A program made the position numbers and the translations under genes. Shown here piece after piece: positions 39,962 to 50,906 of a DNA stretch of 64,000 nt; the stretch's first letter is position 1; each line of letters begins with the position of its first letter. The notes below the pieces were generated by a model. The model did not search any database. It saw only the letters and a program-made list of their open reading frames with translations, and had not been told where the DNA came from. The DNA is from Pseudomonas sp. AL03 (GTDB taxonomy: Bacteria; Pseudomonadota; Gammaproteobacteria; Pseudomonadales; Pseudomonadaceae), in the NCBI RefSeq assembly GCF_029960815.1, contig NZ_JASBRE010000001.1, positions 372,001 to 436,000 of the forward strand, written 5' to 3'.

Positions 39962-41341
39962 TCAATCCAGTAAAGAAAGGGTGACAGGCGTCAGGTGATT
40001 GTCTTCGACCCGAACGTGTAGCTCGCCGTTGCCGAGTCTGGCTTTCAGGCGCTGACCCGTGTGGGTTTGCTCGGCGCTGCGAATCGCGTTGCCGCGTTCA
40101 TCCAACAGAATGCTGTAGCCACGAGCGAGGGTCGCAAGAGGGCTGACCACCTGCAGCGTCTGCACCTGACTTTGCAGTTGCAGACGACGGGATTTGAGCC
40201 CTTCGCGCATGGCACGGGGCAGGCGTTCGGCAAAGTTGTCGAGGCGCTGACGAAGCATCGCCAGTTGCCGACCGGGATGTTGCCCGGCGAGGCGGGTTTC
40301 CAGACGGATCAGCCGTTCGCGGCGGGTATTGAGGCTGCGTTCGAACGCGCGGCGCATGCGCATGTCCAGGTCATCAAGGCGTTGCGCTTGCTGGCGCAGA
40401 CGTTCGCCGGGATGACGAAGGCGACGAGACATGCCTTCCAGGCGCAGTCGATCACGCATCAAACGGTCGCGGATGCGCATCACCAGACGTCGATGCAGGC
40501 TTTCGACCCGACGGACCAGATCGCTGGAATCTGGCGCGAGCAGTTCGGCGGCGGCGGAAGGCGTCGGGGCGCGAACGTCGGCCACGAAGTCGCTGATCGA
40601 CACGTCGGTTTCATGGCCGACGGCGCTGACAATCGGCGTCACGCAAGCATCCACGGCGCGGGCCACGGCTTCTTCGTTGAAGCACCAGAGGTCTTCCAGC
40701 GAACCGCCACCACGGGCCAGAATCAGCGCGTCGAAACCGCGGGCGTCCGCCAGTTTCAGTGCGCGGACTATCTGCGCGGTGGCTTCGCGGCCCTGCACGG
40801 CAGTGGGGATCAGCGTCAGCTGCACTTGCGGCGCGCGGCGGCGGAATACGCTGATGATGTCGCGGATCACCGCGCCGGTGGGCGAGCTGATGATGCCGAT
40901 GCGTTGCGGATGCGCCGGCAGCGGTACTTTGCGCTCGGCACTGAACAGGCCTTCGGCGCTGAGTTTTTCCTTCAGCGCATCGAAGGCCAGACGCAGCGCA
41001 CCGTCACCGGCCGGCTCCACGGTATCGAGGATCAACTGATAGTCGCCGCGGCCCTCGAACAGCGAAACCTTGCCGCGGACCTTGACCGCCAGGCCATCCT
41101 TCAACGCCTGACGCACCCGCGCCGCGTTCTGCCGGAACAGTGCGCAACGCACCTGGGCACCGCTGTCCTTGAGGGTGAAATACACATGACCGGACGCCGG
41201 ACGGGCGAGATTCGAGATTTCGCCTTCAACCCAGATGTTGCTGAACACGTCTTCGAGCAACACCCGCGCGCGGCCGTTGAGCTGGCTGACAGTCAGGACT
41301 TCACGGTCCAGGCCGAGTCTTGCAAAGGGATCTTTAATCAT
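39962..41341 (-). CDS. xseA: Exodeoxyribonuclease VII large subunit
   Basis: A 459-residue nuclease subunit that degrades single-stranded DNA. The N-terminal OB fold reads LTVSQLNGRARVLLEDVF then WVEGEISNLARPASGHVYFTLKD. The catalytic region contains RIGIISSPTGAVIRDII and ILARGGGSLEDLWCFNEE, and a long C-terminal coiled coil follows. The small subunit gene xseB is not in this window. Confidence 0.94.
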   Translation of the reverse strand: MIKDPFARLGLDREVLTVSQLNGRARVLLEDVFSNIWVEGEISNLARPASGHVYFTLKDSGAQVRCALFRQNAARVRQALKDGLAVKVRGKVSLFEGRGDYQLILDTVEPAGDGALRLAFDALKEKLSAEGLFSAERKVPLPAHPQRIGIISSPTGAVIRDIISVFRRRAPQVQLTLIPTAVQGREATAQIVRALKLADARGFDALILARGGGSLEDLWCFNEEAVARAVDACVTPIVSAVGHETDVSISDFVADVRAPTPSAAAELLAPDSSDLVRRVESLHRRLVMRIRDRLMRDRLRLEGMSRRLRHPGERLRQQAQRLDDLDMRMRRAFERSLNTRRERLIRLETRLAGQHPGRQLAMLRQRLDNFAERLPRAMREGLKSRRLQLQSQVQTLQVVSPLATLARGYSILLDERGNAIRSAEQTHTGQRLKARLGNGELHVRVEDNHLTPVTLSLLD

Positions 41342-41435
41342 GGGGCGCAGTTTAAAGGCATTCGACGATCAATCTCCATGAGTCAAAAGAAATCCCCTAG
41401 GATTCAGCGCTAGGGATTTGGGAGTGACGGGGGAG

Positions 41436-42203
41436 ATGAGCGTGCTTGAGTTGTTGAACCAATGGCCATTCGGCGCTACGAATTGGCTGGTGATCGGGTT
41501 GGGCATCGCCCTGGCCTACATCGTGTTCGGTATCGCCGGGTTTGGCACCGCGTTGGTGGCGGGGCCGATTCTGATTCTGTTCATGCCGCTGTCGAAGATC
41601 GTGCCGCTGTTAGTGCTGCTGGATTTCGTCGCGGCGTTCGGCAATCTGCTGCCGTCGCGGCGGGATGTGGCGAAGCCCGAGTTGCTGCGGCTGCTGCCCT
41701 GCATGGCGGTGGGCTGCACGCTGGGGGTGATCTTTCTGCTGAACCTCAAATCCGATCTATTGTTGCTGTTGATGGGCTTGTTCATCAGCCTCTATGCGGT
41801 TTACAGCCTGTGGGTCAAAACCCGGCCGACGCAATTGTCCGCCGCTTGGGCAGTGCCGATGGGCACGGTAGGCGGGATGTTCGGGGCGCTGTTTGGCAGT
41901 GGCGGCTTTTTATATGCGATCTATTTGAACAGTCGGTTACCCAAAGAGGCGGCGCGGGCGACCCAGAGTGCGCTGATCAGTTGCAGCACCGTGGTGCGCT
42001 TGAGCCTGTTTGCTGTCGCGGGTGTGTATGCCGAGCTACCCTTGTTGATATTGGCGCTGTGTTTGTTGCCGGCCATGGCATCAGGCTTGTGGATCGGTCG
42101 GCGGTTAACCATGAGATTGTCCCGCGAGGCATTCGTGCGGCTGGTGACCTGGTTGGTACTGGCCAGTGGGATTGCCTTGATCGGACGATATTTGAGTAGT
42201 TGA
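41436..42203 (+). CDS. TSUP (TauE/SafE) family permease
   Basis: A 255-residue inner-membrane protein with about eight hydrophobic helices and the TSUP repeats (GIAGFGTALVAGPIL near the N-terminus, GTVGGMFGALFGSGGFLYAIYL in the second half). The family exports sulphite, sulphoacetate and other small anions; the substrate here is unknown. The ATG at 41436 has GGGAG touching it, while GTG at 41442 has the SD at ideal distance, so the true start could be six bases later. Confidence 0.82.
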   Translation: MSVLELLNQWPFGATNWLVIGLGIALAYIVFGIAGFGTALVAGPILILFMPLSKIVPLLVLLDFVAAFGNLLPSRRDVAKPELLRLLPCMAVGCTLGVIFLLNLKSDLLLLLMGLFISLYAVYSLWVKTRPTQLSAAWAVPMGTVGGMFGALFGSGGFLYAIYLNSRLPKEAARATQSALISCSTVVRLSLFAVAGVYAELPLLILALCLLPAMASGLWIGRRLTMRLSREAFVRLVTWLVLASGIALIGRYLSS

Positions 42204-42264
42204 CCTCTGAAGCCGGGGGCTTAAGCTGCCGGGCTTCTTTAAAGCGTTCGCAGCAGGCCGCACC

Positions 42265-42813
42265 ATGAATTCGCAAAGCATCATCGTCCCGAAAATCTCC
42301 ACACTGCCGGTGCACGAACCCCGGGCCCGGGCGGTCGTGCGTTGGCTGGTGCGCAAGAACATCATTAAAGAAGAACTGACCACCTGCGGTCGCACCGGCA
42401 ACCGCATGGCTCATGCCATCGGCGACGGTGCCCGCGCTGTAGTGCTGCACCCGGAAGCGCTGCCGTTCGGCGAACCGATCAATGGCCTGGAGATCATCAC
42501 CAAGCGCTGCATCTATACGCCGGCCAAGGGTTTCCTTGAAGAGGCGGGCTGCGCCGAGTGCCGCAAGGAAGTCGGCGAAGCGCTGTTCGACAGCCTGGAA
42601 GAATGGATGCCGGGGCGTACCGATAACTTCACTTGTCCGGAATGCGGGCATGAAGATGACATCAACGGCTTTCTTTTCCTGCAGGAATGCGGTTTTTCCA
42701 ACCTGGGATTTATCTTCAACAACTGGGCCGAGGCCGGATTCAAGCAGAGCTTTATCGACGAATTTGCCGATTGGCTTGATCAGCCTGTGAGCTGGGTCAA
42801 GGTCGAACTGTAG
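42265..42813 (+). CDS. Zinc-ribbon conserved hypothetical protein (182 aa)
   Basis: A 182-residue soluble protein. Two CxxC pairs, C96/C99 (GCAECRKE) and C124/C127 (FTCPECGHED), look like a zinc ribbon, with further Cys at 41, 82 and 142. The N-terminal half (VVRWLVRKNIIKEELTTCG) is helical. I recognise it as a conserved pseudomonad protein often mislabelled as a sugar ABC transporter ATPase; no ATPase motif is present. Its stop codon TAG is the first part of a REP unit, so the C-terminus may have been set by REP insertion. Confidence 0.8.
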   Translation: MNSQSIIVPKISTLPVHEPRARAVVRWLVRKNIIKEELTTCGRTGNRMAHAIGDGARAVVLHPEALPFGEPINGLEIITKRCIYTPAKGFLEEAGCAECRKEVGEALFDSLEEWMPGRTDNFTCPECGHEDDINGFLFLQECGFSNLGFIFNNWAEAGFKQSFIDEFADWLDQPVSWVKVEL

Positions 42814-42898
42814 GAGCGGTGCTTGCCCGCGAAGGGATCGACTCGGTGTATCTGATGTACCGCAGCGATGCCTTCGCGGGCAAGCCTCGCTCCTACGG
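42808..42898. repeat. REP pair in inverted orientation (REPIN) overlapping a stop codon
   Basis: The left unit (CTGTAGGAGCGGTGCTTGCC and following) contains the TAG stop of the zinc-ribbon gene at 42811-42813. The right unit is the complement (42873-42898). About 40 bases lie between. The left core carries GGTGCTT in place of GAGGCTT. Confidence 0.9.
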
Positions 42899-42943
42899 GA
42901 TTTGTGTACCCCAAACCCCCGTCGATCACTGCATCGATATTAG

Positions 42944-44491
<1,548 letters not shown>

Positions 44492-44516
44492 GGCTTCCAG
44501 CAATAAGTTAAGTAAC

Positions 44517-44550
44517 CGGGGCTGTTTTTATTCAGCCCCGAGTTGTTTCT
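44517..44550 (+). terminator. Hairpin between guaB and guaA (weak terminator or attenuator)
   Basis: The 8-bp stem CGGGGCTG / CAGCCCCG with loop TTTTTATT is followed by AGTTGTTTCTG, a poor T-run. It sits in the 100-base gap inside the guaBA pair and may reduce read-through into guaA. Confidence 0.5.
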
Positions 44551-44591
44551 GAATCACGACTGTTTCTGAATTACTTAGACGAGACTGAATC

Positions 44592-46169
44592 ATGGCCCTC
44601 GACATTCACGCTCACCGCATCCTGATCCTCGACTTCGGTTCCCAGTACACCCAGCTGATTGCCCGCCGCGTGCGTGAAATCGGCGTGTACTGCGAACTGC
44701 ATCCGTTCGACATGGACGACGAAGCGATTCGCGAATTCGCGCCGAAAGGGATCATCCTCGCCGGCGGCCCCGAGTCGGTGCACGTTGCTGATAGTCCGCG
44801 CGCACCGCAAGCCGTGTTTGACCTGGGCGTACCGGTCTTCGGTATCTGCTATGGCATGCAGACCATGGCCGAGCAACTGGGCGGCAAGGTTGAAGGTTCC
44901 GAGCTGCGTGAGTTCGGTTACGCCCGTGTCGACGTGGTCGGCAAGAGCCGCCTGCTCGACGGCATCGAAGACCATATCGACGCCGACGGCCTGTTCGGTC
45001 TCGACGTGTGGATGAGCCACGGTGACAAAGTCACCAAGATGCCGCAGGAATTCCACATCCTGGCCAGCACCCCGAGCTGCCCGATTGCCGGTATGTTCGA
45101 CGACGCTCGCGGCTACTACGGCGTGCAGTTCCACCCGGAAGTGACTCACACCAAGCAGGGCGGTCGCATCCTGTCGCGCTTCATCCTCGACATCTGCGGC
45201 TGCGAAGCCCTGTGGACGCCTTCGAAAATCGCTGAAGACGCCATCGCCAACATTCGCGCCCAGGTCGGTACCGACAACGTATTGCTCGGCCTGTCCGGCG
45301 GCGTTGATTCCTCGGTAGTTGCCGCGCTCCTGCACAAAGCCATTGGCGACCAGCTGACCTGCGTCTTCGTCGACAACGGCCTGCTGCGTCTGCACGAAGG
45401 CGAGCAAGTGATGGCCATGTTCGCTGAGAACATGGGCGTCAAGGTGATTCGCGCCAATGCTGCCGACCAGTTCCTCGATAACCTGGCAGGTGAGTCGGAC
45501 CCCGAGAAGAAGCGCAAGATCATCGGCCGTACGTTCATCGACGTGTTTGACGCCGAATCCTGCAAGCTGGACAACATCAAGTACCTGGCCCAAGGCACCA
45601 TCTACCCGGACGTGATCGAGTCGGCTGGCGCCAAAAGCGGCAAGGCCCACGTGATCAAGTCGCACCACAACGTGGGTGGCCTGCCGGAAGAAATGAACCT
45701 CAAGCTGGTTGAACCCCTGCGCGAGCTGTTCAAGGACGAAGTCCGTCGTCTGGGTCTGGAACTGGGTCTGCCGTACGACATGGTTTACCGCCACCCGTTC
45801 CCGGGACCGGGCCTGGGCGTGCGGATCCTCGGTGAAGTGAAGAAGGAGTACGCCGACCTGCTGCGTCGCGCCGACCACATCTTCATCGAAGAACTGCGCA
45901 AGGCCGACTGGTATCACAAAGTCAGCCAGGCGTTCGTGGTGTTCCAGCCGGTGAAATCGGTTGGGGTGGTAGGCGATGGCCGTCGTTACGCCTGGGTGGT
46001 TGCCCTGCGTGCGGTGGAAACCATCGACTTCATGACCGCGCGTTGGGCTCACCTGCCTTACGAACTGCTGGAAACCGTCAGCGGCCGCATCATCAATGAA
46101 ATCGAAGGCATCTCCCGCGTCACTTACGACGTGTCGAGCAAGCCGCCAGCGACCATTGAGTGGGAATGA
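44592..46169 (+). CDS. guaA: GMP synthase (glutamine-hydrolysing)
   Basis: A 525-residue bifunctional enzyme converting XMP to GMP. The class I glutamine amidotransferase domain has the catalytic C86 in GICYGMQ and the His/Glu of YGVQFHPEV. The ATP-pyrophosphatase P-loop is [15 protein letters not shown], and the C-terminal dimer domain ends PPATIEWE. Confidence 0.97.
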   Translation: MALDIHAHRILILDFGSQYTQLIARRVREIGVYCELHPFDMDDEAIREFAPKGIILAGGPESVHVADSPRAPQAVFDLGVPVFGICYGMQTMAEQLGGKVEGSELREFGYARVDVVGKSRLLDGIEDHIDADGLFGLDVWMSHGDKVTKMPQEFHILASTPSCPIAGMFDDARGYYGVQFHPEVTHTKQGGRILSRFILDICGCEALWTPSKIAEDAIANIRAQVGTDNVLLGLSGGVDSSVVAALLHKAIGDQLTCVFVDNGLLRLHEGEQVMAMFAENMGVKVIRANAADQFLDNLAGESDPEKKRKIIGRTFIDVFDAESCKLDNIKYLAQGTIYPDVIESAGAKSGKAHVIKSHHNVGGLPEEMNLKLVEPLRELFKDEVRRLGLELGLPYDMVYRHPFPGPGLGVRILGEVKKEYADLLRRADHIFIEELRKADWYHKVSQAFVVFQPVKSVGVVGDGRRYAWVVALRAVETIDFMTARWAHLPYELLETVSGRIINEIEGISRVTYDVSSKPPATIEWE

Positions 46170-46205
46170 ACCCATGCAGGCCGTGATGGCTTGAGCTAGA
46201 AAAGA

Positions 46206-46243
46206 ACCGTGTGAATTCGATTTCACACGGTTTTTTTTTGCCG
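46206..46243. terminator. Shared terminator of guaA and the toxin gene
   Basis: The stem AACCGTGTGAA / TTCACACGGTT with a short loop is followed by nine Ts on the plus strand, making a strong guaA terminator. On the minus strand it is followed by CTTTTCT, so it may also end the toxin transcript. Confidence 0.88.
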
Positions 46244-46244
46244 A

Positions 46245-49200
46245 TTACAGCGGCTTTGACCAACCCGCCAGCCTCATGCCCGTAGTGTCGAGTGCCCGTA
46301 ACAGTTCTTTGATGCTGCCATAGCGCTTGCCACTCACTGAAACCCACTGAGCACGTTCGATATAGAACTGGTCTCCATCAGCATTGATGCGGGTGAATAC
46401 CAGTTCATTCGTGCGACTGCGGTGCACTACATAGGTCGAGAGCGGATCCCGCTTCAGGGTGTACATTCCCGCACGTGACAGCAATTGCTCGATTTCGGGC
46501 ATCGTTTGTGACATCCAGGGGACTGCCACTCGCAGCCGCAAGTCGCCCTTTACCGAGGCACTTGCACTGCCCGGAGTGTTTTCGATAAGCATGCTTGCCC
46601 CCGGATCGATATCGATACCGGTTGCGCTGCCTTCAGCAACATCCTCAGTGCGCAGCCCGATGGCTTCCTCGAGTTCGCTGATACCGGCAATCCCCTTGTA
46701 GCTGTTGGAGTGGGTGTTGCCCACCAGCGCCACCCACTTGTGAGCACCTCGCACCGCCTGATCGGACCGGATGATGGTTCTGGCGAAGTAGTTCATCATT
46801 TTCTGGCGCACCCCGTCGGCAATGGTCTGACCTTGCGTGTCGCGCACCACCAGGCCGTCGATCCGGTAACTCGCCATGGAGTCGAGTGCCTGAACCCGGA
46901 TGCCGTACTTGCCCGCCTGTTTGACCAGTACGAGAAACGTGTAGCGGCGAAGGGGATCGCTCATGTGGCCGATGTCGAGATTTTTCAGGTATTTCTCAAG
47001 CTCTGCGGATAACACTTGGGTTTCAGCAAAGGTATCCAGATCCGCTTGGTGAAAGTCGGTCAGCAAATGTTCCATGTAAAGTGTCTTCACCTTGTTTCGG
47101 GCCAGCAGTTCCATGTTGTTGATCAGGAATTGCTTGCTGCCGATATCGCTATGGCTTTCGCCAATGACCAGTCCCCGCGCATGTTCCAGCGTGGCCTCGA
47201 TGATTTCTTGTGCCGAGGCATCGGGGGCGAGTTGCGGAATGGGCGGTCGCGGGGGCAGTTCGGGATTGTCGTAAAACCGCACTGCATCACGATAAAGGCG
47301 TTTTCTGCTGGCTTTGAAATCCCGGAAGGGATCATTTTCCATGAGGCTGTCGTACTCATCTCGCAGCGCATAGGTTTCATGTCCGTCGGCGCCCGCCTTC
47401 AGGGCAGCTCTCTGCGTCGGTGGAACCTCATAGGGCGAGGCGGGCAGACTTGCCAATGGCGGCACTGTCAGCTCAGGCGTCTTTCCGCCGCCCTTGAGGC
47501 CGCTGCGTGGCATGGTTTCCCATTCACCCTGTGCGTTCAGGCGTACGGGGATCGTTCCGGGGAACCGGTTGGGAAACTCGGGATTGATAATGACCCAGTG
47601 TCCGTCGCCCCCGATATCGCCCTCGAAGCGCACGTAGTACGCGGTGTCATTCATCATGATGGCGGTGGATGGGTCGGAATCGAGTCGGTAGATGCCTTGG
47701 TAGTTTCCGGGCTCGCTGACGGGCGTGAGTCCTTCGAGCAGTTCGTTGGCTTGCCAGTTGTTCGGCACCGCTGGGCCTTGTGGAGTCTGCGGCAGGGTGG
47801 GGGCGAGTTCGTCAGCCAATTCAGACCAGCCCATTGGCCTCATGCCCCTGGCGATCAATCGCTGTTTGAGTGCACTGAGGTTATCCACAGTCATGGACTT
47901 GTAGGCGGGCGCCAAAGGGGTATCAAGATTGAGCCTGCCACCGGGTGTCGAGCGGATGACGCTGTCGGCCATCCGAAAATTGGCGTCACGATAAACCACC
48001 AAAACGCTGCTTCTGTAACGCTGAAAGGTAAACATCCCAGGTTCCGACAATAACGATTTTAATGCTTGCGGGGATCGGTAGACCCAAGGTGTTTGCATCT
48101 GCACACGCCAGTCGCCTTTGATCAGCGCCTGGATGCCGTCGGGATCAGTCAGTCCTACCGCCTCATCGACAGGAGAGTCCGGATAATCCGCATACTCCAC
48201 CGCGAGTCCCGGGTCGACGCTGATGGGTTGTGCCTGACCCGGCGTCACGTCGTCGATACGAATGCTCAGCGCGTCAGTCTGTTCGCTGATGCCCCGATAG
48301 CCTCTGAATGTCGTCATGTTTTCCTGGTTGACCAAGGCTAACCATTTCGCCGGCCCCTTGAAATTTTCATTGGCGTGGATGACTTCGCTGGCGAAAAAAC
48401 TACGCGCCATCTGGTTACCAGGCGGCCGGGAAAAAGGGTCTCTACCGATGTTGTAAGTCATCGACATATCGATGGCTTGAACCCGGATACGCTGGGCATT
48501 GGCGGCTTTTACCAGCGCCAGCAGATTGAATGTGCCATCGGGATCATTGCCCGCTTTGATGTCGAGTTTCTTCAGGTAATTTTCCAGCTCTTCAGGCATT
48601 TCGCCGGTTCGTGCGAAGGCGTCCAGATCAAGCTGATTAAGGTTTGCCAGTAATTTCTGCAAATACAATGTCTTCACTCCGCGTTGCGCGAGGGCGGGCA
48701 TGTTTTCGATCAGGAATTGTTTGCTGCCGATACTCCCGTAACTTTCGCCGATGATCAGCCCCGGCGTATTCGCGAATGCCGAATCAAGCAGCTCGGCCGG
48801 TGTTTCGATCAACTGGGCGGCCGATACCGGCATTCGGGGAGCCGGTGGATGAAGTTCGTACCAAGCCCTGGCGTCGCGAACCAGGATTGTGCGAGGTTCC
48901 CGGTGAGCCCATTCGAACTCGCGCAACGCGTCTGTTTCGCCACCGCGCAAGTCTGCCCCTCCGAGTGCCAATTCCCTCATTTCAGAGGCTTCCAGCCCGG
49001 GGACATGAACGCCGGGCAATCGCGCCCATTCCTCGACGACAGTTTCAGTTGTCGCACCACCGGCAGAAACAGGCGGTACTTCCATGCCACCCCTCAGACC
49101 CAACCTGGGAACGATCTCCCATTTTCCTTCGCTCAACCGTACGGGAATTGACCCTGTGAAGGCATCAGGGTTGGCCGGATCGATGATTGCCCAATGACCA

Positions 49201-50807
49201 CGCCCGTTGGGATCGTTTTCAAAGCGCACGTTATAGGCTGTGTCGTTGAGTTTGATTGCCCTTGAAGGATTGGACGCGAGCCGGTAAGTGCCTTGAAATT
49301 TACCCGGTTCATGCTCCAGAGCATCTTCGCTGAGTGGCTCATCGATTACCCAGACCTTGGGCACCTTCGTGCTTGACGGCGTAGTGCGTGGTTCCGCAAC
49401 CTCGAGGTCGGTCGCCGGGCCAGTCACTTTGGCCGGTTGCGTGGACTCAATCAGATCCGCCATTTCCGCCGCTTCGGCAGCGTCGACCTCGGGGCCGACT
49501 TCTGCCAGCGTACCGGGGCCTTTCAGGACGAGCAGGTTGAACAGCAAATCAATGCCACTGAGCACGGCGCCCAGGATGCCGGCCTTGCGCTCTTCGGCAG
49601 TTTTTGCATTGACCGCCTGGTCGATGTTCAAGCCCATGCTGGCGACGCTGGCGCCGACCAAGGGCAGTGCGATGGGCCAACCAAGGACAGCCATCGGACC
49701 GAATGCTTTGATGCCGGCGCTGAGGAAACCGATCCAGAGTTTTTTGCGCAGATCGCCATTAGAGGTCAACGATAGCTCGGCCTCGGCGAACATTGCCTTT
49801 TTGGTGGTGTCGCGCAACCAACTGAATGCATCACCCTGAACGATCTGGTTTTTCTGGTTGATCATGTGATGGTCGTACTTGCCCCACGTTCTGACCAACC
49901 GATTCATGATATCGGTGAGGTTTTCGGCGATGGTCTGTCGGTCGGAGAGGGAGAAGTGGGTCATGAAAGTCTGACGTGCCTCCTCCGCGTTCATCCTTTG
50001 AAACATCCAGACGTGCATGTCTGTGATGGTTTCCAGCACCTGGAAGGCATTGGTTTCGCCGGGCAGGTAAACGATCTGTCGACCTTTGGGGGCGACGATC
50101 CGCAGAATATTGGTAGCGACGTAGCCATCGATGTCCAGGGAGCGGACGCGCAATTGCGTATCGGGGTGTTCCGATTGCAACTGTTGCAGGCTGATCGGCC
50201 AGGTGATCGGGCCCATGACGGCGTTTACCGCGAGATTGAAATCTTCGTCGCTCAGCTGGCGTTTGTCCCGTGCCTGCACGGCGTTAATCAGGAAGTTGCA
50301 TTTGGCCAACGTGCGGAAGTCGTTGGAACTGTTATTCCAGAATTCGCTCAGTTGCTGGCGGTAGAGCGAACTGATATCGACGCTCCAGAAGTCTTTCAGC
50401 ACCTCGTTGCCATGCAGGCGCACTTCGTTGGTTTCATCGAAAGTGCCGGCTTCCGGGCCGACGTTGTAGAAACCCGCGTACAGGTCGAGCAGGTCAGCGT
50501 TGTCCTGGTCGGTGGCGCGAAAACGGTGGATCACCAACTGTGTCAGGGTCATGGAGGAGGTTGGCGTGTCATCGACATGCTCCCAACCGGTGAAGGCTTT
50601 CGAGCTGCTTTGGGCCGCCGTGAAGCGATGGAAGTACACCCGATCCGGATCGAGGCCGACGATGCCGTATTTTTTCAGCAGGTCACTGGCAACTTCGTGG
50701 GCCGTGTCTTGCAGACTGGGGCACGTCTGGATAACGGTGGTTGCAATCGCCCTGAGCGCCGCCTTGTCGGCGGCATTGGGCAGTGGACGGGTTTGGGTCA
50801 GGTTCAT
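46245..50807 (-). CDS. Large dermonecrotic-type toxin with duplicated Tiki/EreA-like C-terminal module
   Basis: A 1520-residue protein without a signal peptide. Residues 1-340 resemble the DUF6543/dermonecrotic toxin N-terminal domain of pseudomonad toxins. About 355-430 is hydrophobic (KAFGPMAVLGWPIALPLVGA, LLFNLLVLKG) and fits a translocation hairpin. The rest is a tandem duplication, about 494-1000 and 1030-1520. Each copy has a beta-rich piece (YQGIYRL, NDTAYYVRFE, GHW.II.P) and a domain opening G-E-S. Copy 2 keeps GESH (1216-1219), E1246 and GNTH (1363-1366), like the Tiki/EreA/ChaN/PMT-C2 hydrolase superfamily. Copy 1 has GESY (687-690), Q717 and N830. AAGGA precedes the ATG. No immunity or secretion gene is adjacent. 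Target and delivery are unknown. Confidence 0.78.
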   Translation of the reverse strand: MNLTQTRPLPNAADKAALRAIATTVIQTCPSLQDTAHEVASDLLKKYGIVGLDPDRVYFHRFTAAQSSSKAFTGWEHVDDTPTSSMTLTQLVIHRFRATDQDNADLLDLYAGFYNVGPEAGTFDETNEVRLHGNEVLKDFWSVDISSLYRQQLSEFWNNSSNDFRTLAKCNFLINAVQARDKRQLSDEDFNLAVNAVMGPITWPISLQQLQSEHPDTQLRVRSLDIDGYVATNILRIVAPKGRQIVYLPGETNAFQVLETITDMHVWMFQRMNAEEARQTFMTHFSLSDRQTIAENLTDIMNRLVRTWGKYDHHMINQKNQIVQGDAFSWLRDTTKKAMFAEAELSLTSNGDLRKKLWIGFLSAGIKAFGPMAVLGWPIALPLVGASVASMGLNIDQAVNAKTAEERKAGILGAVLSGIDLLFNLLVLKGPGTLAEVGPEVDAAEAAEMADLIESTQPAKVTGPATDLEVAEPRTTPSSTKVPKVWVIDEPLSEDALEHEPGKFQGTYRLASNPSRAIKLNDTAYNVRFENDPNGRGHWAIIDPANPDAFTGSIPVRLSEGKWEIVPRLGLRGGMEVPPVSAGGATTETVVEEWARLPGVHVPGLEASEMRELALGGADLRGGETDALREFEWAHREPRTILVRDARAWYELHPPAPRMPVSAAQLIETPAELLDSAFANTPGLIIGESYGSIGSKQFLIENMPALAQRGVKTLYLQKLLANLNQLDLDAFARTGEMPEELENYLKKLDIKAGNDPDGTFNLLALVKAANAQRIRVQAIDMSMTYNIGRDPFSRPPGNQMARSFFASEVIHANENFKGPAKWLALVNQENMTTFRGYRGISEQTDALSIRIDDVTPGQAQPISVDPGLAVEYADYPDSPVDEAVGLTDPDGIQALIKGDWRVQMQTPWVYRSPQALKSLLSEPGMFTFQRYRSSVLVVYRDANFRMADSVIRSTPGGRLNLDTPLAPAYKSMTVDNLSALKQRLIARGMRPMGWSELADELAPTLPQTPQGPAVPNNWQANELLEGLTPVSEPGNYQGIYRLDSDPSTAIMMNDTAYYVRFEGDIGGDGHWVIINPEFPNRFPGTIPVRLNAQGEWETMPRSGLKGGGKTPELTVPPLASLPASPYEVPPTQRAALKAGADGHETYALRDEYDSLMENDPFRDFKASRKRLYRDAVRFYDNPELPPRPPIPQLAPDASAQEIIEATLEHARGLVIGESHSDIGSKQFLINNMELLARNKVKTLYMEHLLTDFHQADLDTFAETQVLSAELEKYLKNLDIGHMSDPLRRYTFLVLVKQAGKYGIRVQALDSMASYRIDGLVVRDTQGQTIADGVRQKMMNYFARTIIRSDQAVRGAHKWVALVGNTHSNSYKGIAGISELEEAIGLRTEDVAEGSATGIDIDPGASMLIENTPGSASASVKGDLRLRVAVPWMSQTMPEIEQLLSRAGMYTLKRDPLSTYVVHRSRTNELVFTRINADGDQFYIERAQWVSVSGKRYGSIKELLRALDTTGMRLAGWSKPL

Positions 50808-50906
50808 GCTCTCTATCCTTGAGAAATGGGCGTCGAGGATGAGCCGCTAACTCAAGGAATGTGCACTACATAGTTATGCCTATTTGCGATTCAGTACCGT
50901 GTAGTG

